DNA of 46,249 bases from Streptomyces beijiangensis (GTDB taxonomy: Bacteria; Actinomycetota; Actinomycetes; Streptomycetales; Streptomycetaceae), in assembly GCF_017315755.1 (NCBI RefSeq), contig NZ_JAFLRJ010000101.1:1-46249 (forward strand). Direction: 5' to 3'. Position 1 is the first letter of the stretch. The number at the start of each line of letters is the position of its first letter. Both the position numbers and the translations under genes were made by a program. Shown piece by piece: positions 16,313 through 24,489 of the stretch. Below the pieces are notes generated by a model, which worked only from the letters and a program-made list of their open reading frames with translations, was not told the DNA's origin and did no database searches.

Positions 16313-16357
16313 TGTTCTGACAAACCATTGACGGGGCAGCGCGCCCGCCGCTAGAAC
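16313..16357 (+). promoter_or_regulatory. Importer operon promoter with GntR-type operator
   Basis: Operator TGTTCTGACA (16313-16322), 5 nt, -35 TTGACG (16328-16333), 18 nt, -10 TAGAAC (16352-16357), then the ATG at 16400. The same order and the same 5-nt and 18-nt spacings occur in the promoter of the IolG-like gene (9004-9048). Binding by the adjacent GntR is inferred. Confidence 0.7.
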
Positions 16358-16399
16358 TCCTCTGCCGCAACCCGGCGGCCGGGAGCGAAGGCGGACCCC

Positions 16400-17395
16400 A
16401 TGCGTACGACCCGTACAGCAGCAGCACTCCTTGTCGCCGCACTCACACTCGCCGCCGCCGGGTGCAGCGGCTCGGGCGGCAAGGACTCCGAGCCGAAACC
16501 GTCCGGATCGGGCAGCGGCAAGGGGGTGTCGACACCCCGGCTGAAGATCGCGATGGTCACCCACTCGGGCGAGGGCGACACGTTCTGGGACATCGTCCAG
16601 AGCGGGGCGAAGCAGGCGGCCGCCAAGGACAACGTGCAGTTCCTGTACTCCGCCAACAAGGACGGCGGCCAGCAGGCCCAGCTGATCCAGGCAGCCATCG
16701 ACCAGAAGGTCGACGGGATCGTCGTCACCCTCGCCAAGCCCCAAGCGGTCAAGGACGTGGTGAAGAAGGCGGTCCAGGCCGGCATCCCCGTCATCTCCAT
16801 CAACTCCGGCGCCGAGTTCTCCCACGAGGTCGGCGCGCTCGGCCACATAGGCCAGGACGAGTCCGTCGCGGGCGAGGCGGTCGGCGAGCAGCTCAACACC
16901 GAGGGGAAGAAGAAGGCCGTCTGTGTCATCCACGAGCAGGGCAACGTCTCCCTCGAAGCGCGCTGCGCGGGCGTGAAGAAGACCTTCAAGGGCACGGTCT
17001 CCAACCTCAGCGTCGACGGCACCAACACGCCCGCGGTCACGTCCTCGATCACGGCCAAGCTCCAGGCCGAGAAGGACACGGATGCCGTGGTCACCCTCGG
17101 CGCGCCCGTCGCGGACGCCGCCGTGAAGGCGAAGGGCGACGCGGGCTCGACGGCCGAGGTGGTCACCTTCGACCTCAATGCCAAGGTCGTCGCCTCCATG
17201 AAGTCCGGCGCGATCGGCATCGCCGTCGACCAGCAGCCCTATCTCCAGGGCTACCTCGCCATCGACGAACTGTGGCTCTACAAGACCAACCTCAACGTCA
17301 TCGGCGGCGGAAAGCCGGTCCTCACCGGACCCGCGATCCTCACCAAGAAGGACGTACCCGCACTGGAGAAGTACACCGCCGCCGGTACCCGATGA
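16400..17395 (+). CDS. Sugar-binding lipoprotein (periplasmic-binding type 1), copy 1
   Basis: A 331-residue RbsB-like binding protein. The signal peptide ends in a lipobox LAAAGC, then a Gly/Ser-rich linker. The mature domain begins LKIAMVTHSGEGDTFW; VDGIVVTLAKPQ and the hinge region VTFDLNAKV follow, and the tail has [12 protein letters not shown]. Aromatic and acidic residues in these segments usually bind a monosaccharide. The start follows GGGAG/GAAGG. It is a close paralogue of the next gene, collinear to the last residues, indicating a tandem duplication. It heads the operon behind the GntR-type operator. Confidence 0.93.
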   Translation: MRTTRTAAALLVAALTLAAAGCSGSGGKDSEPKPSGSGSGKGVSTPRLKIAMVTHSGEGDTFWDIVQSGAKQAAAKDNVQFLYSANKDGGQQAQLIQAAIDQKVDGIVVTLAKPQAVKDVVKKAVQAGIPVISINSGAEFSHEVGALGHIGQDESVAGEAVGEQLNTEGKKKAVCVIHEQGNVSLEARCAGVKKTFKGTVSNLSVDGTNTPAVTSSITAKLQAEKDTDAVVTLGAPVADAAVKAKGDAGSTAEVVTFDLNAKVVASMKSGAIGIAVDQQPYLQGYLAIDELWLYKTNLNVIGGGKPVLTGPAILTKKDVPALEKYTAAGTR

Positions 17396-17468
17396 CGGCC
17401 CCGCGACCTCACGTGACCCATACTTGGCCCGCACGAGATGTACGGAAGACCAAGAAGGGCACCACGTC

Positions 17469-18479
17469 GTGGCAAGGGTTCGGACAGGGGTACGCGCAGT
17501 GAGCGCGGTGCTGGCGGCGGTGCTCGGGGCGTCCCTCGCGGGATGCAGCAGTACGGGCGGCAAGCGCGCCGAGGAGCGGGCCGCGCAGGCCGCATCGGGC
17601 AAGGCGGCGGTGGACACACCCCGCTGGAAGGTCGCCATGGTCACCCACTCGGGCGATGGCGACACCTTCTGGGACATCGTCCAGAAGGGCGCCAAGCAGG
17701 CCGCCGTCAAGGACAACATCGACTTCCTGTACGCGCACAGCGACCAGGCGCAGGAGCAGGCGCAGCTCGTCGACTCCTACATCTCCAAGGGCGTCGACGG
17801 GCTGATCGTGACGCTCGCCAAGCCCGACGCGATGAAGGACGTCGTCGCCAAGGCGGAGAAGGCCGGCATCCCGGTGATGACCGTGAACTCGGGCTCCGAG
17901 GTGTCCAAGGCCTTCGGCGCGATCACCCACATCGGCCAGGACGAGACGATCGCCGGCGAGGCCGTCGGCACCGAGCTCAACGAGCGCGGCAAGAAGAGGG
18001 CGCTCTGCGTCCTGCACGAGCAGGGCAACGTCGGCCACGAGCAGCGCTGCGCCGGGGCGAAGAAGACGTTCAAGGGCACGATGCAGAACCTGTACGTCGA
18101 CGGCACCAACATGCCCGACGTCCAGGCCTCCATCGAGGCCAAGCTCCAGGCCGACCACGGCATCGACTCCGTGGTGACCCTCGGGGCGCCCTTCGCGGAC
18201 GCCGCCGTCCAGGCCAAGCAGACCGCGGACTCCTCGGCCGAGGTGGACACCTTCGACCTCAACTCCAAGGTCGCCACCGCGCTCTCCGCGGGCACCCTCG
18301 GCTTCGCCGTGGACCAGCAGCCGTACCTCCAGGGGTACGAGGCCGTGGACCTCATCTGGCTCTACAAGTACAACCTGAACGTGCTCGGCGGCGGACTGCC
18401 CGTCCTCACCGGACCCCAGATCATCACCAAGGACGACGCCGGAACCCTGCAGAAGTACACGGATCGGGGGACCCGATGA
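17469..18479 (+). CDS. Sugar-binding lipoprotein (periplasmic-binding type 1), copy 2
   Basis: A 336-residue paralogue of the preceding gene. It has a basic leader, a hydrophobic stretch and lipobox SLAGC; the mature domain reads [37 protein letters not shown] and [12 protein letters not shown]. The GTG at 17469 has AGAAGGG 9 nt upstream; a TTG at 17424 and a GTG at 17500 are less likely. Compared with copy 1 it differs in the stretch after NIDFLYAHS and in the hinge-flanking loops, which could change ligand preference. The stop overlaps the permease start (ATGA). Confidence 0.92.
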   Translation: MARVRTGVRAVSAVLAAVLGASLAGCSSTGGKRAEERAAQAASGKAAVDTPRWKVAMVTHSGDGDTFWDIVQKGAKQAAVKDNIDFLYAHSDQAQEQAQLVDSYISKGVDGLIVTLAKPDAMKDVVAKAEKAGIPVMTVNSGSEVSKAFGAITHIGQDETIAGEAVGTELNERGKKRALCVLHEQGNVGHEQRCAGAKKTFKGTMQNLYVDGTNMPDVQASIEAKLQADHGIDSVVTLGAPFADAAVQAKQTADSSAEVDTFDLNSKVATALSAGTLGFAVDQQPYLQGYEAVDLIWLYKYNLNVLGGGLPVLTGPQIITKDDAGTLQKYTDRGTR

Positions 18480-19513
18480 GCACAGCAGCCGCACCGGCGG
18501 ACGAACGGCTGATCAAGGCCTCCCCGCTGCGCAGGTTCCTCGGCCGCCCGGAGCTCGGCTCGGTCGTCGGCGCGATCGCCGTCTTCATCTTCTTCTCGAT
18601 CGTCGCGGACAACTTCCTGCAGCTCTCCAGCCTCTCCACGGTGCTGTACGCGGCATCGACCATCGGCATCATGGCGGTCCCCGTCGCGCTGCTGATGATC
18701 GGCGGGGAGTTCGACCTCTCCGCCGGCGTCCTGGTGACCAGCTCCGCGCTGATCTCCTCGATGTTCAGCTACCAGATGACGGCGAACGTCTGGGTGGGAG
18801 TCTTCGTCTCCCTCCTCGTCACGCTCGCCATCGGCGCCTTCAACGGCTTCATGCTGACCCGCACCAAGCTCCCCAGCTTCATCATCACGCTGGGCACCTT
18901 CCTGATGCTGACCGGCCTCAACCTGGGCTTCACCAAGCTCATCAGCGGCACGGTCTCCACGAAGTCCATCAGCAACATGCAGGGCTTCGACTCGGCGAAG
19001 GAGCTCTTCGCCTCACAGCTCACCATCGGCTCGGTCAACCTCAAGGTGACCATCCTGTGGTGGGCGGCGCTGATCGTCGTGGCCACCTGGATCCTGCTGC
19101 GCACGAAGGCCGGGAACTGGATCTTCGCGGTCGGCGGCAACGCGGACGCGGCCCGCGCGGTCGGCGTCCCCGTGGTCAAGACCCGTATCGGCCTCTATAT
19201 GGGTGTGGCCTTCGCGGCCTGGATCTCCGGCCAGCACCTGCTCTTCAGCTACGACGTCGTGCAGTCCGGCGAGGGCGTCGGCAACGAGCTGACGTACATC
19301 ATCGCGGCCGTCATCGGCGGCTGCCTGATCACCGGCGGTTACGGCTCCGCGGTCGGCTCGGCGGTCGGTGCCTTCATCTTCGGCATGACCAGCAAGGGCA
19401 TCGTGTACGCGGAGTGGAACCCGGACTGGTTCAAGTTCTTCCTGGGGGCGATGCTGCTCCTGGCCACGCTGCTCAACGCCTGGGTACGCAAGCGAGCGGA
19501 GGCTTCCCGATGA
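18476..19513 (+). CDS. Sugar ABC transporter permease (RbsC-like)
   Basis: A 345-residue permease of the ribose/xylose type (BPD_transp_2) with about ten helices. The motif [14 protein letters not shown] (near residue 80) is the family's GxxDLSVG signature, and [19 protein letters not shown] the typical cytoplasmic loop. It overlaps the upstream lipoprotein stop (ATGA) and the downstream ATPase start (ATGA), so importer parts are made in fixed order. It works with the ATPase at 19510 and either binding protein. Confidence 0.95.
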   Translation: MSTAAAPADERLIKASPLRRFLGRPELGSVVGAIAVFIFFSIVADNFLQLSSLSTVLYAASTIGIMAVPVALLMIGGEFDLSAGVLVTSSALISSMFSYQMTANVWVGVFVSLLVTLAIGAFNGFMLTRTKLPSFIITLGTFLMLTGLNLGFTKLISGTVSTKSISNMQGFDSAKELFASQLTIGSVNLKVTILWWAALIVVATWILLRTKAGNWIFAVGGNADAARAVGVPVVKTRIGLYMGVAFAAWISGQHLLFSYDVVQSGEGVGNELTYIIAAVIGGCLITGGYGSAVGSAVGAFIFGMTSKGIVYAEWNPDWFKFFLGAMLLLATLLNAWVRKRAEASR

Positions 19514-20337
19514 CGGAGACGACGACCCAGCAGACCGCACTCGTCGAACTCGACGGCGTCAGCAAGTTCTACGGCAACATCAAGGCCCTCGAAGACGTCT
19601 CCCTCCTCGTCAACGCGGGCGAGATCACCTGCGTGCTGGGCGACAACGGCGCGGGCAAGTCCACCCTCATCAAGATCATCTCGGGCCTGCACCAGCACGA
19701 CGCGGGCACCTTCCGGATCGAGGGCGAGGAAACCACCCTCACCAAGCCCCGCGAGGCCCTCGACAAGGGCATCGCCACGGTCTACCAGGACCTCGCCGTC
19801 GTCCCGCTGATGCCGGTCTGGCGGAACTTCTTCCTCGGTTCCGAGCCGACGAAGGGCGCAGGCCCGCTCAAGCGCCTCGATGTGCAGCAGATGCGCGAGA
19901 CGACCCGCGCCGAGCTCCTGCGCATGGGCATCGACCTGCGCGACGTCGACCAGCCCATCGGCACCCTCTCGGGCGGCGAACGGCAGTGCGTGGCCATCGC
20001 CCGCGCCGTCCACTTCGGCGCCAAGGTCCTCGTCCTGGACGAGCCGACCGCGGCCCTCGGCGTCAAGCAGTCCGGCGTCGTACTGAAATACGTCGCCGCG
20101 GCACGCGACCAGGGCCTCGGAGTGGTGCTGATCACGCACAACCCGCACCACGCCCACCTGGTCGGCGACCGGTTCGTCCTCCTCAAGCGCGGCGCCATGT
20201 TCGGCAGCTACACCAAGGACGAGATCACCCTCGACGAGCTGACGCGCCAGATGGCGGGCGGCAGCGAGCTGGAGGAGCTCAGCCACGAACTGCAGCGCGC
20301 CCAGGTGCTCCCCGGGGAGCTCCCGGACGCCTCTTGA
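19510..20337 (+). CDS. Sugar ABC transporter ATP-binding protein (single domain)
   Basis: A 275-residue ABC ATPase with Walker [11 protein letters not shown]-loop VYQDLAV, signature LSGGERQ, Walker [13 protein letters not shown] and an H-loop His in LITHNPHH. Unlike RbsA it has only one nucleotide-binding domain, as in FrcA-type importers, so it should act as a homodimer. The acidic C-terminal 30 residues ([13 protein letters not shown]) are an extension. The start overlaps the permease stop. The ROK kinase follows after 25 bp. Confidence 0.95.
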   Translation: MTETTTQQTALVELDGVSKFYGNIKALEDVSLLVNAGEITCVLGDNGAGKSTLIKIISGLHQHDAGTFRIEGEETTLTKPREALDKGIATVYQDLAVVPLMPVWRNFFLGSEPTKGAGPLKRLDVQQMRETTRAELLRMGIDLRDVDQPIGTLSGGERQCVAIARAVHFGAKVLVLDEPTAALGVKQSGVVLKYVAAARDQGLGVVLITHNPHHAHLVGDRFVLLKRGAMFGSYTKDEITLDELTRQMAGGSELEELSHELQRAQVLPGELPDAS

Positions 20338-20362
20338 AGTCGCGGATGGCAGAATCGGCCCG

Positions 20363-21499
20363 ATGAGTACGTACCGCGACTTCGCGAACCGGGGCTCCGC
20401 CCGCGCCACCGTCCTGAGAACCGTCGGCACCCGCGAGCGCCGATCCCACCTCACGGCACCCCGGGTGCCGACGGTCGGCATCGACATCGGCGGTACGAAG
20501 GTGATGGCCGGCGTCGTCGACGCCGACGGCGTGATCCTGGAGAAGATCAAGACCGAGACGCCCGACAAGTCCAAGAGCGCCAAGGTCGTCGAGGACGTCA
20601 TCACCGAGCTCGTACTGGACCTCTCCGACCGCCACGACGTCCACGCGGTGGGCATCGGAGCCGCAGGCTGGGTCGACGCCGACCGCTCCCGCGTCCTCTT
20701 CGCCCCCCACCTGGCCTGGCGCGACGAGCCGCTGCGCGACGCGCTCCAGGCCCGCCTCGCGGTCCCCGTGATGGTCGACAACGACGCCAACACCGCCGCC
20801 TGGGCGGAGTGGCGCTTCGGCGCGGGACGCGGCGAGGACCACCTCGTCATGATCACGCTCGGCACCGGCATCGGCGGCGCGATCCTGGAGGACGGCCGGG
20901 TCAAGCGCGGCAAGTACGGGGTCGCCGGCGAATTCGGCCATATGCAGGTCGTCCCCGGCGGCCACCGCTGCCCCTGCGGGAACCGCGGCTGCTGGGAGCA
21001 GTACAGCTCCGGCAACGCCCTGGTCCGCGAGGCCCGCGAGCTCGCAGCCGCCGACTCCCCGGTCGCGTACAACCTCATCGAGCGCGTCAAGGGCAACGTC
21101 GGTGACGTCACAGGACCGCTCATCACCGAGCTCGCCCGTGAGGGCGACGCGATGTGCATCGAGCTCTTCCAGGACATCGGCCAGTGGCTGGGCGTCGGCA
21201 TCGCCAATCTGGCCGCCGCCCTCGACCCCGCCTGCTTCGTGATCGGAGGTGGCGTCAGTGCCGCCGACGACCTCCTCATCGGCCCGGCCCGCGACGCCTT
21301 CAAGCGCCAGCTGACCGGCCGCGGCTACCGCCCCGAGGCGAGGATCGTGAAGGCGGAGCTCGGTCCCGAGGCCGGTATGGTCGGGGCCGCCGACCTGTCC
21401 AGACTGATCGCCCGCCGCTTCCGGCGCGCCAACCGGAGGCGGGTGGAGCGCAACGAGCGCTACGCCCGCTCCTCCCGTACCACCCAGGGATCCCCGTGA
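20363..21499 (+). CDS. ROK-family sugar kinase
   Basis: A 378-residue kinase without the N-terminal helix-turn-helix of ROK repressors. After a basic 35-residue extension come the phosphate-binding DIGGTK (41-46), catalytic Asp141 in VDNDANT, the second phosphate loop LGTGIGG, and the ROK zinc motif with His193 (GEFGHM) and Cys203, Cys205 and Cys210 in CPCGNRGCWE. Known members phosphorylate glucose or other hexoses with ATP. Its place in the importer operon suggests that it phosphorylates the imported sugar. The C-terminus is unusually basic (RRFRRANRRR), an extension beyond the catalytic fold. Confidence 0.93.
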   Translation: MSTYRDFANRGSARATVLRTVGTRERRSHLTAPRVPTVGIDIGGTKVMAGVVDADGVILEKIKTETPDKSKSAKVVEDVITELVLDLSDRHDVHAVGIGAAGWVDADRSRVLFAPHLAWRDEPLRDALQARLAVPVMVDNDANTAAWAEWRFGAGRGEDHLVMITLGTGIGGAILEDGRVKRGKYGVAGEFGHMQVVPGGHRCPCGNRGCWEQYSSGNALVREARELAAADSPVAYNLIERVKGNVGDVTGPLITELAREGDAMCIELFQDIGQWLGVGIANLAAALDPACFVIGGGVSAADDLLIGPARDAFKRQLTGRGYRPEARIVKAELGPEAGMVGAADLSRLIARRFRRANRRRVERNERYARSSRTTQGSP

Positions 21500-22083
21500 T
21501 GACCGCATCCGTGCCGCGCCAGTCCTCGGCCCCGGACGAGCCCGGCCGCAAGCCTCCCGAGGACCGGCGCCATGTGGTGCGCCGCCGGGTGATCACGCTC
21601 CTGATCATCCTGCTCCTGGTCGGCGTACCGGCCGGCTATCTGCTGATCTCCGCCGAGCAGAGCCGCCAGAGCGGCCGCGACAAGGAGAAGGAGGCGGCGG
21701 CCACCGGTCTGCTCCCGGGGCGGCCCTCCACGGTCCAGCGCTCCATCTACGACGTCCCCGTCCCTGCCGGCTCCACCAGCACGGGGTACTACGAGACCAG
21801 CAACTGGAAGGTCAGCCGTCTCTACACGCAGTTCCGTACGACAGCGGCCGGGCTCGAGCAGTTCCTGAAGGGCGTCGGCACCGGGGCCGCCGGCCTCAAG
21901 GCCGGAGCGGTCACCATCAGCGCGAGCGACGCGGCGGTCGTCGGCTGGACCTTCCCCGACGACCGCAAATGGGCCGGCACCACCTATGTCCAGAAGGACC
22001 CGCAGCCCACGGTGAACATCACGGTCGACGTGACGAACCCGGCGAGCCCGATGGTGTACGTGGTCTCGGCGACCAAGCCCTGA
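21499..22083 (+). CDS. Membrane-anchored hypothetical protein in the sugar operon
   Basis: A 194-residue protein: a hydrophilic, Pro/Arg-rich cytoplasmic N-terminus, one helix (about residues 32-54, VITLLIILLLVGVPAGYLL), then an extracytoplasmic domain of about 135 residues ending VYVVSATKP. The domain has aromatic and beta-type patterns (TSTGYYETSNWKVSRLY, VVGWTFPDD) but no recognised fold. The start ATG shares one base with the kinase stop (TGATG; a GTG at 21496 is also in frame), so it is coupled to the sugar operon. A role in the importer or in sensing is inference from position only. Confidence 0.8.
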   Translation: MTASVPRQSSAPDEPGRKPPEDRRHVVRRRVITLLIILLLVGVPAGYLLISAEQSRQSGRDKEKEAAATGLLPGRPSTVQRSIYDVPVPAGSTSTGYYETSNWKVSRLYTQFRTTAAGLEQFLKGVGTGAAGLKAGAVTISASDAAVVGWTFPDDRKWAGTTYVQKDPQPTVNITVDVTNPASPMVYVVSATKP

Positions 22084-22093
22084 CACACGCCCG

Positions 22094-22942
22094 TCAGACC
22101 TCACGCCAGCGGGCACTGGCCCAGGAGAAGACCCCGAAGGCCACAAGACCGACCGCTGTCAGCGCCAGCAGCCAGGGTCCGGCCGGGGTGTCGGTGAAGG
22201 ACCGCAGGGTGTCGTCCATGCCCTTGGCCTTGCCGGGCTTGTGCTGGACGGCCGCCGCAATGGCGAATCCGCCCGCGACGGCGAAGACGACCCCGCGGGC
22301 CGTACCGCCGAAGACCCCGACGAAGGTGACGGCCTGACGCATCTTCTCCGGTATCTCGGACATCTTCAGACGCTTCCGGAACTTGCGCATGAGGGCCCTG
22401 ACGGCGATCCACACACCGGCACCGGCCACCGCGGCGCCGGCGACGGCGACGATCCACTGCCCGCCGGGCCAGTCGAGCGCCTTCGCCGTGACGTCCTGCG
22501 AGCTCTGGTCCGAGCTGCCGCTGCCGCTGCTCTTGTCCCCGGCCGCGTAGGCCAGCACGGAGTACGCGACGAACCCGTAGAAGACGCAGCGGCCCGCGGC
22601 CATCGCCCTCTTGCCCGGCTTCTTCCCGTCGGGACCTGCCTGCCCGAAGGCCGCTTCCGACAGCCGCCACAGGGACATCCCGACGAGTGCTACCCCGAGC
22701 AGCCACAGCAGGACGGTGCCGAAGGGCTTGTGGGCGATCTCGGCGATCGCACCGCCCCGGTCTGCCTGCCCGCCTCCGCCTCCGCCTCCGGAGAAAGCGA
22801 TCCGGAGGGCGAGAACCCCGATCAGCGCGTAGATGACCCCGCGGGCGACGAAACCCGCACGGGCGCCCGCCGCGACCGCTTTGCTGTTCGCCGCGCGTTC
22901 GGCCTGTCCTTTTCCACGTGCCGTTGCCGCTCCAGTACCCAT
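22094..22942 (-). CDS. DUF1206 family membrane protein
   Basis: A 282-residue protein with six predicted helices arranged as three repeats, each a pair beginning with an A-R-G-x-V-F/I-x-A/G pattern (ARAGFVARGVIYALIG, GRCVFYGFVAYSV, GTARGVVFAVAGG). This triple repeat defines DUF1206. Gly-rich (FSGGGGGGGQAD) and Ser/Gly-rich loops separate repeats. Function is unknown in the family. The start at 22942 gives the repeat a short Arg/Ala-rich leader; GGGAGG lies very close to it, so the exact start is uncertain. It converges on the sugar operon with a 10-bp gap. Confidence 0.88.
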   Translation of the reverse strand: MGTGAATARGKGQAERAANSKAVAAGARAGFVARGVIYALIGVLALRIAFSGGGGGGGQADRGGAIAEIAHKPFGTVLLWLLGVALVGMSLWRLSEAAFGQAGPDGKKPGKRAMAAGRCVFYGFVAYSVLAYAAGDKSSGSGSSDQSSQDVTAKALDWPGGQWIVAVAGAAVAGAGVWIAVRALMRKFRKRLKMSEIPEKMRQAVTFVGVFGGTARGVVFAVAGGFAIAAAVQHKPGKAKGMDDTLRSFTDTPAGPWLLALTAVGLVAFGVFSWASARWREV

Positions 22943-23117
22943 GCCCTCCCGGGTGCCCCCGGCGCGGGAAGCAATGCCCGGGGGATGCTCCCGACTTTGT
23001 CCCGGCTTTGTCCCGGCATGGCCCTGGCTGAGAGGGGTAGTCGGGCTGGACCCCCGGACCGCGTGCCTCGTACGGCAGCCCACCGGTCCGGTGCGCCCCC
23101 AAGACGGAGGAGACACG

Positions 23118-24425
23118 GTGAGCAAGCGCAACATATTCGTCATCGGCCTGAGCGACGCCAATCTGCGCACGCTGGAAACCGTCCCCGACGCCGTGCAGTA
23201 CCGCTTCCTTCCTCTGCTGACCTTGGACGAACTCCAGGTCGGCGAGGTGTCGGTGCCCGATCTGCTGGAGAAGGCCCAGTACGTACTCGACGCGTTCGAC
23301 GGCACGATCGACGCGATCGTCGGCTACTGGGACTTCCCGGTCAGCACCCTCGTCCCGCTCCTGGCCGAGCGCTACGGCACACGGAGCACGAGCCTCGAAT
23401 CCATCGTCAAATGCGAGCACAAGTACTGGAGCAGGCTGGAGCAGGAGAAGGCGGTGAAGGAGCACCCGCGCTTCGGCAGGGTCGATCTGTCCGCGTCCGA
23501 CCCGCGTCCCCCGGAAGGGATGTCGTTTCCGATGTGGCTCAAGCCCGCGCTGTCGTACTCATCCGAGCTGGCCTTCGGCGTGAAGAACCAGGAGGAGTTC
23601 GGTGCCGCGGTCGCGGAGATACGCGACGGCATCAGCCGGGTCGGACGCCCCTTCGACCACATCCTCGACCAGCTCGACCTGCCGCCCGAGATGGAAGGCG
23701 TCGGAGGACAGGTCTGCCTCGCCGAGGAGTCGCTCACTGGCATCCAGGTGGCGGTGGAGGGGTACGTCCACAACGGCGAGGTGACCGTCTACGGCGTCCT
23801 GGATTCCATCAACTACCCGGACAGCTCCTCGTTCCTGCGCCACCAGTACCCCTCCACGCTGCCCGCTCCGGTCGTCCAGCGCCTGCACGACGTCTCGCAG
23901 AGGGTGATCAAGCAGATCGGCATGGACTCCGCCACCTTCAGCATCGAGTACTTCTACGATCCCGGCGCCGACGCACTCAACCTCCTGGAGATCAACCCCC
24001 GGCACTCGCAGTCGCACGCGGAACTCTTCGAGTACGTGGACGGAGTCCCCAACCACCACCACATGATCAGCCTCGCCCTCGACAAGGACCCGGGTGTGAC
24101 CCGGAGCGCGGGCCCGTACCGGGTGGCCGCCAAGTGGTACTACCGGTGGTTCGCCGACGGCGTCGTCCACGGAGTCCCGGACCAGGAGGCCGTACGCCGT
24201 ATCGAACGGGAGATCCCGGGCGTGCGGGTCGACATGGTCCCCGAGGAGGGGCAGCGACTGTCACGGATGCCCGAACAGGACAGCTACAGCTTCGAAGTGG
24301 CCCACATCTTCACCGGCGGCGACAGCGAGGAAGAAATGCGCGAGAAGTTCGACCGGTGTGTCGCCTCACTGCACCTGGCCTTCGACGGAATCCCTCCCGC
24401 CGGCCAGGACAGCACCACGGCCTGA
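23118..24425 (+). CDS. ATP-grasp domain ligase
   Basis: A 435-residue protein from GTG with GGAGGAG upstream. An N-terminal alpha/beta domain (about 1-95) precedes the ATP-grasp fold: Lys98/Lys102 in IVKCEHKYWSRL, LKPALSYSSELAF, VAVEGYVHNGEVTVYG and the metal-binding NLLEINPRHSQSH with Glu291, Asn293 and Arg295. These match carboxylate-amine/amino-acid ligases related to biotin-carboxylase folds. The family activates a carboxylate as acyl phosphate and joins it to an amine, thiol or similar. It is followed after 64 bp by a CocE-type hydrolase on the same strand. Substrates are unknown; a small-molecule or dipeptide product is possible. Confidence 0.88.
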   Translation: MSKRNIFVIGLSDANLRTLETVPDAVQYRFLPLLTLDELQVGEVSVPDLLEKAQYVLDAFDGTIDAIVGYWDFPVSTLVPLLAERYGTRSTSLESIVKCEHKYWSRLEQEKAVKEHPRFGRVDLSASDPRPPEGMSFPMWLKPALSYSSELAFGVKNQEEFGAAVAEIRDGISRVGRPFDHILDQLDLPPEMEGVGGQVCLAEESLTGIQVAVEGYVHNGEVTVYGVLDSINYPDSSSFLRHQYPSTLPAPVVQRLHDVSQRVIKQIGMDSATFSIEYFYDPGADALNLLEINPRHSQSHAELFEYVDGVPNHHHMISLALDKDPGVTRSAGPYRVAAKWYYRWFADGVVHGVPDQEAVRRIEREIPGVRVDMVPEEGQRLSRMPEQDSYSFEVAHIFTGGDSEEEMREKFDRCVASLHLAFDGIPPAGQDSTTA

Positions 24426-24489
24426 CCGGGACCGGCTGACAGACACACCGACAGAACAGCGCCGCAAGCACCAGGAGGCTGACACCCCT

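Noticed and set aside
15461..17719. Very long minus-strand frame opposite the GntR and binding-protein genes
   Set aside because: Composition (Gly/Asp/Leu/Arg-rich) is the typical shadow of high-GC coding DNA; the plus strand holds well-recognised genes.
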